A DNA stretch of 64,000 nucleotides from Cucumis sativus (GCF_000004075.3 NC_026655.2:1550001-1614000); one strand, 5' to 3'; positions 38,041-50,772 are shown, counted from the stretch's first letter. A program made the numbers and translations. The notes: generated by a model from the sequence alone, not told the origin.

Positions 38041-38122
38041 TATCTCTGCTCAGAAGAGAGTTTTGTAGAAAGAGAAGGGAGAAGAAACATGGGACTAGAT
38101 AATATCTCTGCTCAGAAGAGAG
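38041..38122. repeat. 20-bp direct repeat across the XXT copy 2 start
   Basis: The 20 bases at 38041-38060 recur exactly at 38103-38122, the second lying in codons 5-11 of the ORF. Copy 1 has no counterpart of the upstream unit, so a small segment of coding start was copied into the 5' UTR after the gene duplication, or a longer leader was lost from copy 1. Confidence 0.8.
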
Positions 38123-39471
38123 CTGGTGGTGGAGGGAATAGTTTACCCACCACTGCTGCCACCGCCAACGCCAGGAGAAGTCGTGGGTTCCCTGGAATTC
38201 CCCGTGGCCGTCAGATCCAGAAAACTTTCAACAATATTAAGATCACCATATTGTGTGGATTCGTTACCATCCTTGTTCTTCGTGGTACAATCGGTATTGG
38301 CAACCTTGGTAGCTCCGAGGCTGACGCTGTGAACCAGAATATCATCGAAGAAACCAACCGGATCCTCGCTGAGATTCGGTCTGACGGCGACCCTAACGAC
38401 CCGGATGATCCTGCCGAGACCCAAATCAACCCTAATGTCACTTACACGCTCGGACCCAAGATTGTTAACTGGAATCAGGAACGAAAGGTTTGGCTCGATC
38501 AAAACCCAGAATTTCCGAATTATGTTAATAAAAGAGCTAGGATCTTGCTTGTTACTGGTTCTCCCCCAAAACCCTGTGACAATCCAATTGGGGATCATTA
38601 TTTGTTGAAGGCAATCAAGAATAAAATTGACTATTGCAGGCTTCATGGGATTGAGATTGTATACAATATAGCTCATTTAGATAAGGAACTTGCTGGGTAT
38701 TGGGCCAAGTTGCCGTTGATCCGACGATTGATGTTGTCCCACCCTGAGGTTGAGTGGATTTGGTGGATGGACAGTGATGCTTTATTTACTGATATGGTAT
38801 TTGAGATTCCTTTGGAAAAATATGATAACTATAACTTGGTCGTTCATGGTTACCCTGATTTGATGTTCAACCAAAAGTCCTGGATTGCACTCAATACAGG
38901 AAGCTTTTTGTTTAGGAATTGTCAGTGGTCTTTGGATTTGCTGGATGCTTGGGCTCCAATGGGACCAAAGGGTCCTATTCGAGAAGAGGCTGGCAAGATT
39001 TTGACTGCAAACTTGAAGGGAAGGCCAGCATTTGAGGCTGATGATCAGTCAGCTTTGATATATTTATTGCTTTCTCAGAAAGATCAATGGATGGATAAGG
39101 TGTTTCTTGAGAATTCATACTATTTGCATGGTTACTGGGCTGGCTTAGTCGATAGGTATGAAGAAATGATTGAGAAATATCACCCTGGATTAGGCGACGA
39201 AAGATGGCCGTTCGTGACACATTTTGTTGGTTGCAAACCCTGTGGTAGCTATGGAGACTATCCAGTAGAAAGGTGTTTGAGTAGCATGGAGAGAGCTTTC
39301 AATTTTGCTGACAACCAAGTTCTCAAACTGTATGGATTTCGCCATAGGGGGCTTTTGAGCCCAAAAATCAAGCGGATCAGGAATGAGACAACTACTCCAT
39401 TGGACTCGGTTGATCAAAACAATATTCGGCGGCAAGTTCTGCATGGAAGCAATGCTCCTCCAACCAAGTGA
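38089..39471 (+). CDS. Xyloglucan 6-xylosyltransferase, XXT3/4/5 type (GT34), intact copy
   Basis: An intronless 460-residue ORF, full length for plant XXTs. It is a type II Golgi membrane protein: basic Gly/Arg-rich cytosolic tail (1-48), TM anchor at about 50-64 (IKITILCGFVTILVL), an acidic stem, and a GT34 (GMA12/MNN10-type) catalytic domain from about 150. Landmarks are TGSPPKPCDNPIGDHYLL, the metal/UDP-binding D228-S-D230, ALNTGSFLFRNCQWSLDLLD, and HFVGCKPCG near the C-terminus. The enzyme transfers xylose from UDP-xylose to glucose of the glucan backbone, beginning the side chains of xyloglucan. The tail and anchor match XXT5/XXT3 rather than XXT1/2 as I recall them. With copy 1 frameshifted, this is likely the working gene of the pair. 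Confidence 0.92.
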   Translation: MGLDNISAQKRAGGGGNSLPTTAATANARRSRGFPGIPRGRQIQKTFNNIKITILCGFVTILVLRGTIGIGNLGSSEADAVNQNIIEETNRILAEIRSDGDPNDPDDPAETQINPNVTYTLGPKIVNWNQERKVWLDQNPEFPNYVNKRARILLVTGSPPKPCDNPIGDHYLLKAIKNKIDYCRLHGIEIVYNIAHLDKELAGYWAKLPLIRRLMLSHPEVEWIWWMDSDALFTDMVFEIPLEKYDNYNLVVHGYPDLMFNQKSWIALNTGSFLFRNCQWSLDLLDAWAPMGPKGPIREEAGKILTANLKGRPAFEADDQSALIYLLLSQKDQWMDKVFLENSYYLHGYWAGLVDRYEEMIEKYHPGLGDERWPFVTHFVGCKPCGSYGDYPVERCLSSMERAFNFADNQVLKLYGFRHRGLLSPKIKRIRNETTTPLDSVDQNNIRRQVLHGSNAPPTK

Positions 39472-41353
39472 GCAAATCACTTCCTTGTGTGATTTACCTT
39501 TAGGTGGTGGTGGTGTTATACATCAATTCATAGCAGATGAAGGCTGGTAACAGTTCATACCCAAGTTCGTCTTTCTTCCCTTGTCGTTTTGATACTGCTT
39601 TTGAGGAGAGGATAGACTATAATTCTTTCATTAACTTAAAAAGACTGTTTCAGTAATGAGTATAGGTACTTTATTTCCCCCTCTTCAATGTTCTTTCTTA
39701 GATTTGATCTTTTTTTGAGGAGTTCAAACATTACTATTCTTGCTATGTATTTAGATTCAATCATATTGGTATAAATACTATGCATTCAAATCTAGGTCAG
39801 AACTTTGATATTACTGAGAAAAGCCTGTCGGTATATTAAATTCCCAAGGAAGAAGGATGGTGAGAACTCTACTGTATGGCTTTGATAGTTCAAGTTCATA
39901 TTGCGGATACTTTGAAGGAACAATGTGATTTTAACCATTACAAATTTACTCTCAAACATGCCCTAAGGCCTTAGGTTCCTGTGAGAACGTATAGAAATTT
40001 TGTTCTTTCCGTTGGTTTCTGATATTGGGGAACTCTAATGTTAATATGTTTGACCAAAATGATGGACCTTGATGCCAGTTTGGTTTCTATGGTTGCAAAT
40101 CTTAGCTAGTTCATTGGTGTGAATACTTGAAATCCAATTTGGTGAGTGGTTTTGGATGAGATGAGGGAAAATTTCCCTCTGAATCCTAGTGCAGAACTTA
40201 GATATGATAACAAAAGAGCCTTTGCAATTAACATAAGCTGCCATAGAATAAGACAGCATTTACCAAGCCAGTTGAAACAAGCCTATTTAGCTACTATTTA
40301 CCAAGCCAGAATCCTTTTTATGGAGAGGCTTCAAACCAACCGAACCACTAGTGCTGGGACCTATTCAGTTTCTTGTGAGAAAAAACTGCCTATCTGAGGT
40401 CTGACAAGTCAAATTTTCATGAAGTTAGATGCATGCAGTTGCTCAGCTAGATGAGTTGTGTTTATCTGTACTTTAGAGAACTTTGGAACAAGCCTATTGT
40501 GCTGTAAGTGTAGGCATAAGTGTTTGTGCTGTAATTGTAAGCGTTATTTCCCTTGATTGGAGCTCGTCCTTGTAGTTCGCCATTCCTTATTGGCTCTTTT
40601 GTCCTGTGTATTCTTCCCTCTTTTCTCAATGAAAGTCAAGTTTTCTCATTAAAAAAGAAGGATTTGATGATCAAATTACCTTTTGTATTAAGCCAGAAAT
40701 TGGGTCAAACACAAATTTCCTTTAGTTTCCAACTACCAAAAACAATCTTCTGTCACTCAAAAGAATATGTGCAGAAGTTCTACATTATCGTTTGGCCTGC
40801 TCTACACAGTATCAAGGTTATGGACATAGAATATTCCATTTCCTCAATGTGATGCTTAGAACAAATAAGAATCTAAAGTTCAAATCATGTCCATATAGAA
40901 CTTGAAAAATACAGGGAATAGAATTGATGTCAGAGAGTGGGAAAATGGAGCATAAAACTCTCTTACATGGTATGGCCTGTTCACTTCTTTTATTTTCTCT
41001 CGACTACAATCTAAGTAATGGGAGATCTCAGTTTCAACCTTAGTTAAGGTAGTCAGTGTTTTCACTTGTTTTATGTAGTAAAGTATGTGTTGGATTGGTA
41101 AATCTCCCAACAACCCCGTGTGAACATAGAAACGTGCAAATCACATCCTAATTGGCATTAACATCATATTTATTATAATATTTGGTTGAACGTGGATGAG
41201 AAATATAGTAAAGAATGGAATCTGAAGAGGCAGGTTTCGGTGGCATCAGTGATGTGGCTTTCCCATCGGCTCTGCTGCCCACCCTGGCCATGCCGTCTAA
41301 TGCTATAGTTATCAACTTTAGTTTCCTTTTCTGCCGACAGCTTAAAAAAACCG

Positions 41354-41505
41354 AAGGCATATTAGGCGGCAACTACCTTTCTTTGAAACAAAACAAACCT
41401 TTCTTCTCATTTCTTTCTTTAGTACTTCTAAGGCATATTAGGCGGCAACTACGTTCCTTTGAAAGAAAACAAACATTTCTTCCCATTTCTTTCTTTACTA
41501 CTATT
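41354..41505. repeat. 76-bp tandem duplication, two copies
   Basis: Units at 41354-41429 and 41430-41505 begin AAGGCATATTAGGCGGCAAC and continue through a CT-rich part. They differ at several positions. The duplication lies inside a chance frame and in spacer sequence. Confidence 0.85.
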
Positions 41506-42006
41506 TTTTTTTTTGTTGCTTTTTGTTTATCTTCATTCCCATTCTTATATTTTGTTTTATTAAAAGAGATTGGGAGATCGATTGATGATAGTTCAGTTAC
41601 ACCTCACAAAACTTAAAATTAATCCCTACGATTGCTTTATTGATTTTTTTTGTACCTATGAATCAATGCTATTGACCAAATATGAATCAATATATTTCAA
41701 ATGATTTCAAGGGATGAATGGTTGTTGAAGCTTTTTACTTGATAAAAAGTCTACATTTACTTATGTACTTTCTTGCATGAAAGTTATGTAATTAAATTTA
41801 CAAGCTTTCTTTATAAATTTATCGAATACGTTTACTTATTTTTTCACTTTTTCACTTAAATTTAAGATTGGAAAAAGTATATACATTAAATTTGAATGAT
41901 CAAAATTACTTAGATAGAAATGGGAAGAGACTCATATTTTTAGAGGGTTAGAATTTAATATATAAAAAATTGATTTTAAAAAGACATTGCCTAATGTATA
42001 AATAAA

Positions 42007-42085
42007 TCTAAAATATCATTGTAATTTATTTATAAGTTTGACTATAAAAAAAAAAAAGTCTAAAATATCATTGTAATTTATTTAT
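42007..42085. repeat. 52-bp-period direct repeat
   Basis: A 27-base string beginning TCTAAAATATCATTGTAATT occurs at 42007-42033 and again at 42059-42085, separated by a poly-A-containing spacer. No function is apparent. Confidence 0.85.
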
Positions 42086-43039
42086 TTGACAATGAAGTGG
42101 AGAATCAAATCCTAACATTGATTCATACCTATATTTATAGGTTTCTCCACAAATAACCTAATGGAAGAAATACATGTAACGTCCATCATTTTCATAAAAA
42201 AAAATAAGTACAATCGATCTCGACTCATGACTATGTATCCTATCCTTATAAGACTGGCCTAGACAGTAGATTTCATCCGCTCCATTAGATTTACTTTATT
42301 GAGTAATATGTAAAATTATTATATTAACCATTGTATTTATATGATCATCAATTTTCAACAAAAACAAACGAAAAAAGACAATAAAATTAGATAATAATCA
42401 AAAGAGGCACGCAACGTTCCTAAACTTCAAGTTTTTAACTTTAGTATAAAACGAGTAAAGTAAAAAAGTTTAAAATCTCTAATTCTTTAAATTTAATTAG
42501 GTATTTATTTATTAATTTTATTACAAGGTTAAAAAAGCATTTATTTTAGAAAGTGAGCAAACTTTATCCATATAATAGAATACTTTTCAACTCTGAGTCT
42601 TTCTATTTCAAAATTTTTATTTAAATAAAAAAAACACACAATAAATACAATAAAGTTTTCATAATTAATTTTGGTGAGAAAGTTAATCGGACCTTCCAAG
42701 TGTATCATCATCTTACACATCCAAAGGCTGTGATTCAATGTCAAATTTAATTTCATTGCATTTAACAAAAATTAATTGTGATTTTAGGAAAAGAAAAATA
42801 TTAGAAAATACCTAAAAAAAATTTCAGCCCTTCGTATCTCTCTCTGGCCCTCTCCGAGGGAAAACAAGAGAGAGAAAAACACGTAGTAGAATCTGGTCCT
42901 TGTGTGGACGAAGGATTCAGGGACGAACACGATGCTCATTGCAATTCCCTCTTAATACTCTTTCTATCTTTTGCCTTCAAATCTCTTCTCCTGCGTTGAA
43001 ATTTCATCCCACACAACACTTGGAGCTGTTGTTTCTTCA

Positions 43040-46000
43040 ATGGCCATGTCTGAACCTTCACCCAGTTTGTCCATGGATTCTCTCGGCGACATCGATGACT
43101 ACATTTGGGTTAGTTCCTTTTTTCTGGTTCTTGATTCTTCTTTACTTCTTTTCTTTTAATTCACTGTGATGGAATAACTGGGCACTCTGTCTTTGAGTTG
43201 GCTCACATGCACATTTTCTTGTTTGCTGCGAAATTCAGGTGAAAATTCAACTGTTTCTTTGTTGTCTTGCTGTTTAATGTTAAACGAGTGAGAAATAGGT
43301 GGCGGGAAATTTTAAGGATGTATCTGGACCGTTTTTTTGTTTGTTGGATCAATTATCTTGTTCTTTAAGCTAAATGCTTCAACTTTAGTTAATAAAGGAA
43401 AAATGAAAGTAGTATTTTTTTTTTCTTTCTGGGTCAAAATTGAATCGTTTCTTTCTTCAGAATATCTGATCGTTTCGTTTGAAGTGTATGCTTGCTGTGA
43501 CTTGAGCTTGACTGGGACATCCCTGGTTGTTTTATGAGAACTAAAGGATAGAGTTGTTCAATCTATATAGAATAGATCATGTTCAACTTTCAAGTAGTAG
43601 TAGTAGTTGTCGTTTTTTTTTTTTTTTTTTGGTTATTTTTTAAGCAAATCATTAATGGTTTATTCACTGTTTGATTGGTCGAGGGAAAAGGGAGAGAGAG
43701 AAAAAATTCCAGGTCGTAAAGTTGTTTACAATATACTTGTTTCGATATGAGATATTGTAGGATATGGCATATGAAAGCTGTCAAGAGCTGCAATATTGAG
43801 CTTGATGGTGATTAGAAAGAATGAAATGGTGAAATATTAGATCTAACGGCTACTGTAGGGTTATGGCTAGCTTACTCGAGCCTTGACCCAACAAGTTCAT
43901 GTTGGCTGATGACTGCAATTTCCGGTCAAAGAAGATGCGATTTAAGTCAGTAGCTGAAAGAATGATCGAAAAGCTGAAAAATTATGGCAATTATCCTTTT
44001 AGTATTATTACTGGAGATGAAAGCTAAAGGCTAACATCAATTCTTGTGTTGACGATTTAATGCATGTCTTGGGATTTGATTGGAGGCTTTCAATTTTAAT
44101 GCAGGCCAATGAAGGAGAGGGTTCATTGCCATGGGACATGTTCAGAGATGTTTTTGAATTTGTACAAAATGGGAATCAAGCATTTAAAAATAATCACTTT
44201 GAAGAGGTGAATTTCTTGGCTTCATGCTTAGTCTTCATCTTCATACTCTAGGAGAAATTATAAATCTTATCTTCAGAGCATGCATTAAACTATCAATTTC
44301 CACATATGTGCACCATGTCATTAGTTAGGACGTTGCCTTGTCCATATTGCTCGATCATTTTTTTTTTAATTCTCAGCATCTGTAAATAAAATAGAAGTTT
44401 ATATTTGGTTCAGGCAATCAAGTATTACTCAAGAGCTAATAACATCAAGCCCGGTGATCCAGTTATTCTCAACAATAGAAGTGCTGCTTATATCAGGTTT
44501 TGGTTGTTTATAGTGGTTAAGTTTATCGGAACAGATGTATTTTTTTATCATTCTTCAGTATTATCCATTCATTATATCAATGATGCCATCAAGCAGGATA
44601 AGTCAGTTCCTGAAAGACAGACCACCAGCTGCTTCTGAATATCGACCATTAAATGGGTTGGATCCTACAGTACATGCTGAGGTATTTCTGTTGGCTAATT
44701 GCTTTTTATTTTCTTTTATTTTGAACATTGCTTACTTTGTTAACTCTTCAACAATATTTCAGCTTGCACTAAAAGATGCTGAGAAGCTGATGGACCTACG
44801 CGGTAAATCAGTGAAACCATATATTCTGAAGGCTAATGCTCTCATGCTCGTAAGAATATCTAATTGTTTGGGACCCCAAAGAAAGATTTACATAACTTCC
44901 AAATAAAAAAATCCAAGGAAAATTTTCAGTTGACATACCAATATTTCTGTGAATAGGAGGCGCAATGTGTTTTTTCTGGAATATCATGGAAATATTAACT
45001 ACATGTCGAGAATGTCAACCAGGGTGAGGAATAAATTGAAAAATAATAATTAAAAGAGAATAAGGGGAAATCTACAGAAATGAACATCTGAAAGGAATAA
45101 ATACTTGAAAGGGAAATTAAAATAGTGAAAAATTTTACTGCTACGAGACCGACTCAAACCTGTCAACATTTTTGCTTGTAAATTGCATATTTGCATTTGG
45201 TCAGTCCCATCCTTGAAGTTTGTCGAAAGCAGAATTCACCCACAAGTCTCATAATAGTGAATTGACATAACTTTTTCCAGCATTTCTCACTGGTCTACCA
45301 ATTTGTTTTCCTTAATGCTTCATCTTCTAATGGGAAAAGAATTGATGCTTCATTTTCTAATTTTTTTTCTCATCGAATGTTGCTTGTTTGCATGTTTGTG
45401 CATATATGATGCAAGTATCTATCTCCTCTCTCTATCTTTCTTCCACTCCATTTTTTTTATTCTGATTTTTCTCTCGATTTATCCTGTAATCTGTGTTTCT
45501 AATATGGACAAGAGTGAAAAGTTTAATCGTTTGCTTAAGAAACTGTTGAAGTTTCATTAATATTTTCATGAAATTTGATTCCTTAAACAAAACTAGCTCG
45601 ATCTTTATAATATAAGTATAACCGATGATCTACAACAATTTATCTCTTTATCCTTTTTGTTATTTTAAAATACAATGTTGAATGATTATAATTTCCTTTT
45701 AATTTTGCAGCTAGAAAAATATGCCATAGCAAAGGATATTATTCTTTCTGGTCTTCAAATTGACCCTCTAAGGTAATATATTCTTGTTTTTATATAGAAA
45801 TGTATGCCATTTGATTGAAAGTCCTTTTCGTGAAATATTTTTTCCGTTTGTTTCTTGTAATTTGTAGCAATCCTCTTCAGGCTTCTCTTCAGAGATTGGA
45901 GAGAATAGCTGCAACTATGATGGGAAATGGACGCCATGGGCTACCAGATCGTAGCGATGACTTTGATTGCACCCTTTGTCTTAAGCTTCTTTATGAACCC

Positions 46001-49000
46001 ATCACAACTCCTTGTGGGCATTCTTTCTGCCGTTCTTGCTTATTTCAGTCTATGGATCGTGGTTGGTGATCTTGCTCTCCATTGGCATTTCAATTTCTAT
46101 AGATAACATACATTTTTCATTTTATTATTATTATTTATTTTTGGGGTCTAAGATCTTAGAATCGTCTTTCTGATAATTGCATTGAAATATAGGTAATAAA
46201 TGTCCGTTGTGCAGAACAGTTCTTTTTATCAGTTCAAGAACATGTTCAATCAGGTAAGCTGCTTATCTAGTAGTTGTAGTAATCAGGGCATGGTAATGCA
46301 GTCCAAGAAGCAGCCACGCCTGATCTCTTTCTACCCATAGAAATATGTGCTTTTGTTATGGAAAATGGTTAAAAGTATGATAGAAGTTCTAAAATAAACT
46401 TAGCTGTTGTGTCGACTGTTGGCTGTACATAAAGAATGCTTGGCTCAATATGCACACACAGGCTCCAACCTTCTTATAGGTCCACGTGTAGGCTTCTTGT
46501 CTGTAGTGATACTATATGCAGATTAGTGTAGTGAAGTTGAAAATATCTCATGTTTAAGTCAAAACATTATGGTATTAATTTGTTATCTAGTTCGGTTGAT
46601 CTCTCTTTTTTGCATGACATTCAGTTGGTTTTTACCAGTGTTACACTGAGCAACATTATACAGAAGAACTTTCCAGAGGAATATGCTGAAAGGAAGTCAG
46701 AAAATGAGGGTTTAACAAATTTTGGTGTCGATTTAATGCCTCTTTTTGTCATGGATGTTGTTATCCCATGTCAGAAATTTCCGCTTCACATATTTGAACC
46801 CCGCTACAGACTTATGGTGAGTTGGTCTAAGATGCTTATTTTGATATCTAAAACAGCATATTGCCTGCTTAAAATTTCTCCCAGAGCCTTTAGAACAATT
46901 TGTGGCAAGGTGCTTTTGTGAACTAGTCAGTTCTTTTGGTATCACAGGTTACGCAAATTATTTAAATGGTGATTGCTAGGAGATGAGTTTGTATCAAATA
47001 TAATGAACTGAACACCATAAAGTTCTTCTCTATGCATGTAGTTATCCTTCAGGGTGATATTGTTGTCTCTGTATTTGTGTTTTTGTTTTTCATTTAGATG
47101 AATAAGCCTTTTGAATTTATTTCTTTTGTCTATCCTGATACTTTGCCGTATAAACTTAGAAAAGTGATGATCTTGATTCCCAACACTTCCATGGGACCTT
47201 CATGCTTCTACTGACTTTACAAGTTTTATTTCTCTTCTCCCTCATGAAAGTTTTGAACTCACTATTTTTTCTCTAATGAAAGCTTCCTTTCCACTGAAAA
47301 AGTTTCCGTGGCCATAAATTTCTTGTCTTTGTTAATTTGTTTTTCTTTAAATTAGCATTCATGCAAGTGCCGTATTTCCATTTTTTATGTTTATCCTTTT
47401 GAATTACTTAAGCTTATTCCTTAATTAAATAACAGGTCAGGAGGGTAATGGAAGGCAATCATCGTATGGGAATGGTAGATGTTGCACAACTATCATTTTT
47501 TTAAAAATTTCTTTATGTTTTTCCCCATTTTCTTTTTTCTTTAAGGTATAATAAATTTCTTAAAGTATTGACTCTTATTTTTGTTGGCTTATATGTTTGT
47601 CACCTAGGTTATAGTGGATTCTACAACTGGTTCTATTGCTGATTTTGCATGTGAAGTGGAAATTACGGAGTATGTGTCAGTCATATACATTGGCTCCTCG
47701 TATCCCTTAATTGGAAGAAGCATCACTTATTGATTTTTTTTCTTACCAGGTGTGAGCCACTTGCGGATGGACGTTTTTATCTAGAGGTTAGGCAGGCATC
47801 TGTTGTTATATGATTTTATATTTGTTTCTATAACCTTGGTGGTCGAACCAATATGGTATATTAGAAATTCCCTTTTAACATTATTGTCAGTTATTTGTAT
47901 AAATTTGTAGGGGATACCTAACAGACCTTTTCAAATGTTAAATTTTATAATTTAACTATACTGAGCCCAGTTCTTACGGATAGTTGAGAGTAGTGTGGCT
48001 TTGAGATTAAGTAGTATATGGTGTTGATAACAGTCTCATGTCTTACAGCATTTGCCCCATTTAGAAGTCGCATCACTTGGCTGGATTATTATCCTACCAT
48101 TTTCCATTAAGAAGAAATCCTATTATTTGAGCACTCAAATCTTGTATACATAGCCTGAGAAAGATATGATTTGCTTATTCATCATTTAATATCTATGTGC
48201 ACAATTTTGATGAAGTAATTAGACTCCTTTCATAAATTCACTCTAAAGAAGTAAATGATGGCCAAATTTCAAATTCAAGTTATATGTGCTTGCTGCTGAT
48301 TGTCTCTAAAGAAGCATACATGATCTTTGATTACTATCAGTCTGGTTGTGTTTTCTCATACTCAAGCTAGATTTGCTTGTCAAAACTTTTGCAGATTGAA
48401 AGTCGTCGAAGATTTCGCATTATTCGATCTTGGGATCAAGATGGGTTAGTTTGCACCACCTTGATTTTTTGCTCATACTTGAATACGGGTTTTGTGATTT
48501 TCTTTATTTCTTTTTTTTTTTTTTTTTCTTTTTCTGTACCCCCACCCAAGGAAGTTATTTCGTTGGGAAAAAAAATTATACTAAGTGGAATCTACAAGAA
48601 CTGAAGGAATTATGAAGATATTCCAGTTTTAGTAACATGCATATATTTTCTTTTAATGCTTCATTCAGATATCGAGTGGCAGAGATCGAATGGGTGAATG
48701 ACATAACTCCTCCAGAAGGGACAATAGAGCGGACAGAAGTAAATTACTGAAAATTTATCTTTCCATTTGCTTTATGTGTTTCTTTTCGCGTCAAATACAT
48801 TTTCTTGAAAAAGAAGCCAGATGAGTTCATTGCCTTATGGCCAGGATCTTAATATTCCATATCGAGCAGGTTGCCATTTTTAACCAATAGTAATTTAGAA
48901 TGAATGTGGCATTTTGAGAGGCTAAATTATAGAGATATGATGTAAAGTGCAATTATTTTTTTTTTTCGCTATCAAAATAGGTTTTCAAATTTTTATTTGC

Positions 49001-50772
49001 TAAACTCAGTACGTTTGGTACATAAGGTTTTATATTTATCTACGTCTTTGAGTAATATGTTTGTAAGTGTTCTAGCTGCTTTCCCCTTATTTTCTTGATT
49101 CCCCACTTTTCATGACCAAAATAGGTATTCAAAATTTCATTGACTAAACTTTGTCTGTTTGGTACAAAGTTTTATATCTGTATGCCTCTTTACAGCTGCA
49201 AGAAATGACAACTAACGCAGCAGAGTATGCTCAGTCATGGATAAGGAGGGCAAAAGAAGCATCTAGACGAGGTATGTGAGATGATATCAGGCTATAAAAC
49301 AACCGGTGATTTTAGTAATTGTGCTATAACAATTAAATGCTCTATGCCCTTGATTTTTGCATCTTGAACCTCAGATCCTGATAAATATTTCCTGAAAATT
49401 TCCCCTTATTTTCTTGATTCCCCACTTGGACCTCAAATCATTGGATGGACCAACCGGGAGTTTTTACTCACTTGTTGATGCAATCAATTTAGTTTGTAAC
49501 ATAGACATGGGCCCATATAGAGTGGGGTTGAATATAATTCCTTCTTTAGCTTTGATCTCTAGGTGACGTATAGGTATATTTGAGCTCTCTCGAACTAGCT
49601 GTTGCTTTTGAAATAATTGATTTCCTTGGTTAACGATGTCAAGGTAAAGAGAAATTGAAGGAAAAGTTTTCGTTTCTCTGCTGTTCCTACCCAAGATCAA
49701 GAATTCTCCCCAGTCTCCATGTTATTAGGAGTGGTTCCCGAGAGGCTTTCCTCCCTTGGAAATTTTGGCATCCATTTAGGAAGTTAACCACCATTGCAGC
49801 TTTAATGTCAAGTCATGACTTTCAATGTGGATTTGGAGACACATCGTAAATACATGAAAGTTCGCCAAAAATTGGGCAAATGTAGATGTGAAAAAAAGAT
49901 GAAAAGGAGATGGAGATTTTGAATCGACTCTTTCCTAGCCCTAAGAACGCTAATTTCTGTAATTTTATTTTATAAATAATAGAATATCAACATAATCTTG
50001 AACACTAATTTCTGTAATATGAACGCTAATTTCTTAGCACTAAGTCACACGATTTAATTATGATCCCCTTTTCCACCCTCCATGCACTCTTTTTCTTGCA
50101 ACATAATTTGACCCGTAATGGGATTTTCGACAGATCAAATAAAACGGGATCGACTTCTTAACGTGGAAGCAATGATGCCCTCATCGCGAGATCCTGAGCG
50201 GTTTAGCTTCTGGGTAGCTTTCCATCCCCTCTCACCAAATTTATTCATGGACTTGCACATTTTTTAAGCTGATTGTAATCTCTTACTGATGCAGCTTGCT
50301 ACCCTTTCAAATCGGAGGCCCTTGGAAAGATTGGAACTTCTACGAATGACGGATACAAGAGAGGTAACAAAACACCATTTGCCTATATAGAAACTGCATG
50401 TTCTGACCTCCCTATGTCAAGCACATTTGAAACAATTTTCTAAATGCTTAGAAACATATTTTTCAACTATCAAACAAGCCGTAAATGGAACACGGGTGAG
50501 ATATGGGCTAATTCAAACATAAGCTATAGTCCGATTGCCTAAATAAATGCATGCTGTTCTCTACCTTCTTTCTTCATGTTTCATTGTTCGCCAAACCTGC
50601 AATAATGGAAACCGTTAAGATAATCTGAGACGAGAACTTGTAGATTTGTTTATTGTTTCTTTTGGCGACCTTCACACTACTTTAATGGCTATCATTTGGT
50701 ATTGACGTGCAGAGGATAAGGCGTGGACTTGTATATCTCAAAGCAGAAGAACAGGGCTGTCAGATGCAATGA
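43040..50772 (+). CDS. TPR-RING-LON-domain protein (LONRF-like E3 ligase candidate), 18 exons
   Basis: Exons: 43040-43108, 44105-44206, 44414-44496, 44597-44681, 44763-44849, 45711-45772, 45868-46061, 46193-46253, 46639-46816, 47436-47474, 47608-47669, 47750-47786, 48395-48444, 48669-48738, 49196-49271, 50134-50213, 50295-50363, 50713-50772, giving 487 residues. A TPR-like N-terminus (about 38-175: [29 protein letters not shown]) leads to a complete C3HC4 RING: C197, C200, C212, H214, C217, C220, C231, C234. A LON substrate-binding domain follows from about 278 ([24 protein letters not shown]). No Lon ATPase or protease part is present. The order matches animal LONRF1-3; RING with LON suggests a ubiquitin ligase for damaged proteins, by inference. 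The start is the first in-frame ATG (43040). A 7-codon uORF begins at 42934. Confidence 0.88.
48973..49190. repeat. Diverged 144-bp-offset duplication in intron 14 of the LONRF-like gene
   Basis: The segment from 48973 (CAAAATAGGTTTTCAAA, then ACGTTTGGTACATAAGG) is repeated from 49117 (CAAAATAGGTATTCAAA, then CTGTTTGGTACAAAG). The second unit runs almost to the exon 15 acceptor at 49195. A CCCCTTATTTTCTTGATTCC string also occurs at 49084 and 49403, on both sides of exon 15. Confidence 0.75.

Larger units (their letters stand above)
39472..42880. other. Intergenic region downstream of XXT copy 2
   Basis: The copy 2 3' UTR (about 200 bases shared with copy 1) is followed by about 3 kb without a supportable gene. 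It contains two local tandem duplications (41354-41505 and 42007-42085) and a poly-A run near 42046-42058. The ORFs at 40146-40397, 40553-40852 and 41215-41616 show no family features. Confidence 0.5.

Noticed and set aside
38143-38676. 177-codon minus-strand ORF opposite XXT copy 2 (and its copy 1 counterpart at 33748-34188)
   Set aside because: Antisense shadow of the conserved XXT coding sequence; it persists in both copies only because the sense strand is conserved.
41215-41616. 133-codon ORF before the LONRF-like gene
   Set aside because: It runs through a 76-bp tandem duplication and a T-rich run, and has no family resemblance. Its GC-rich first 90 bases are noted but not enough for a gene.
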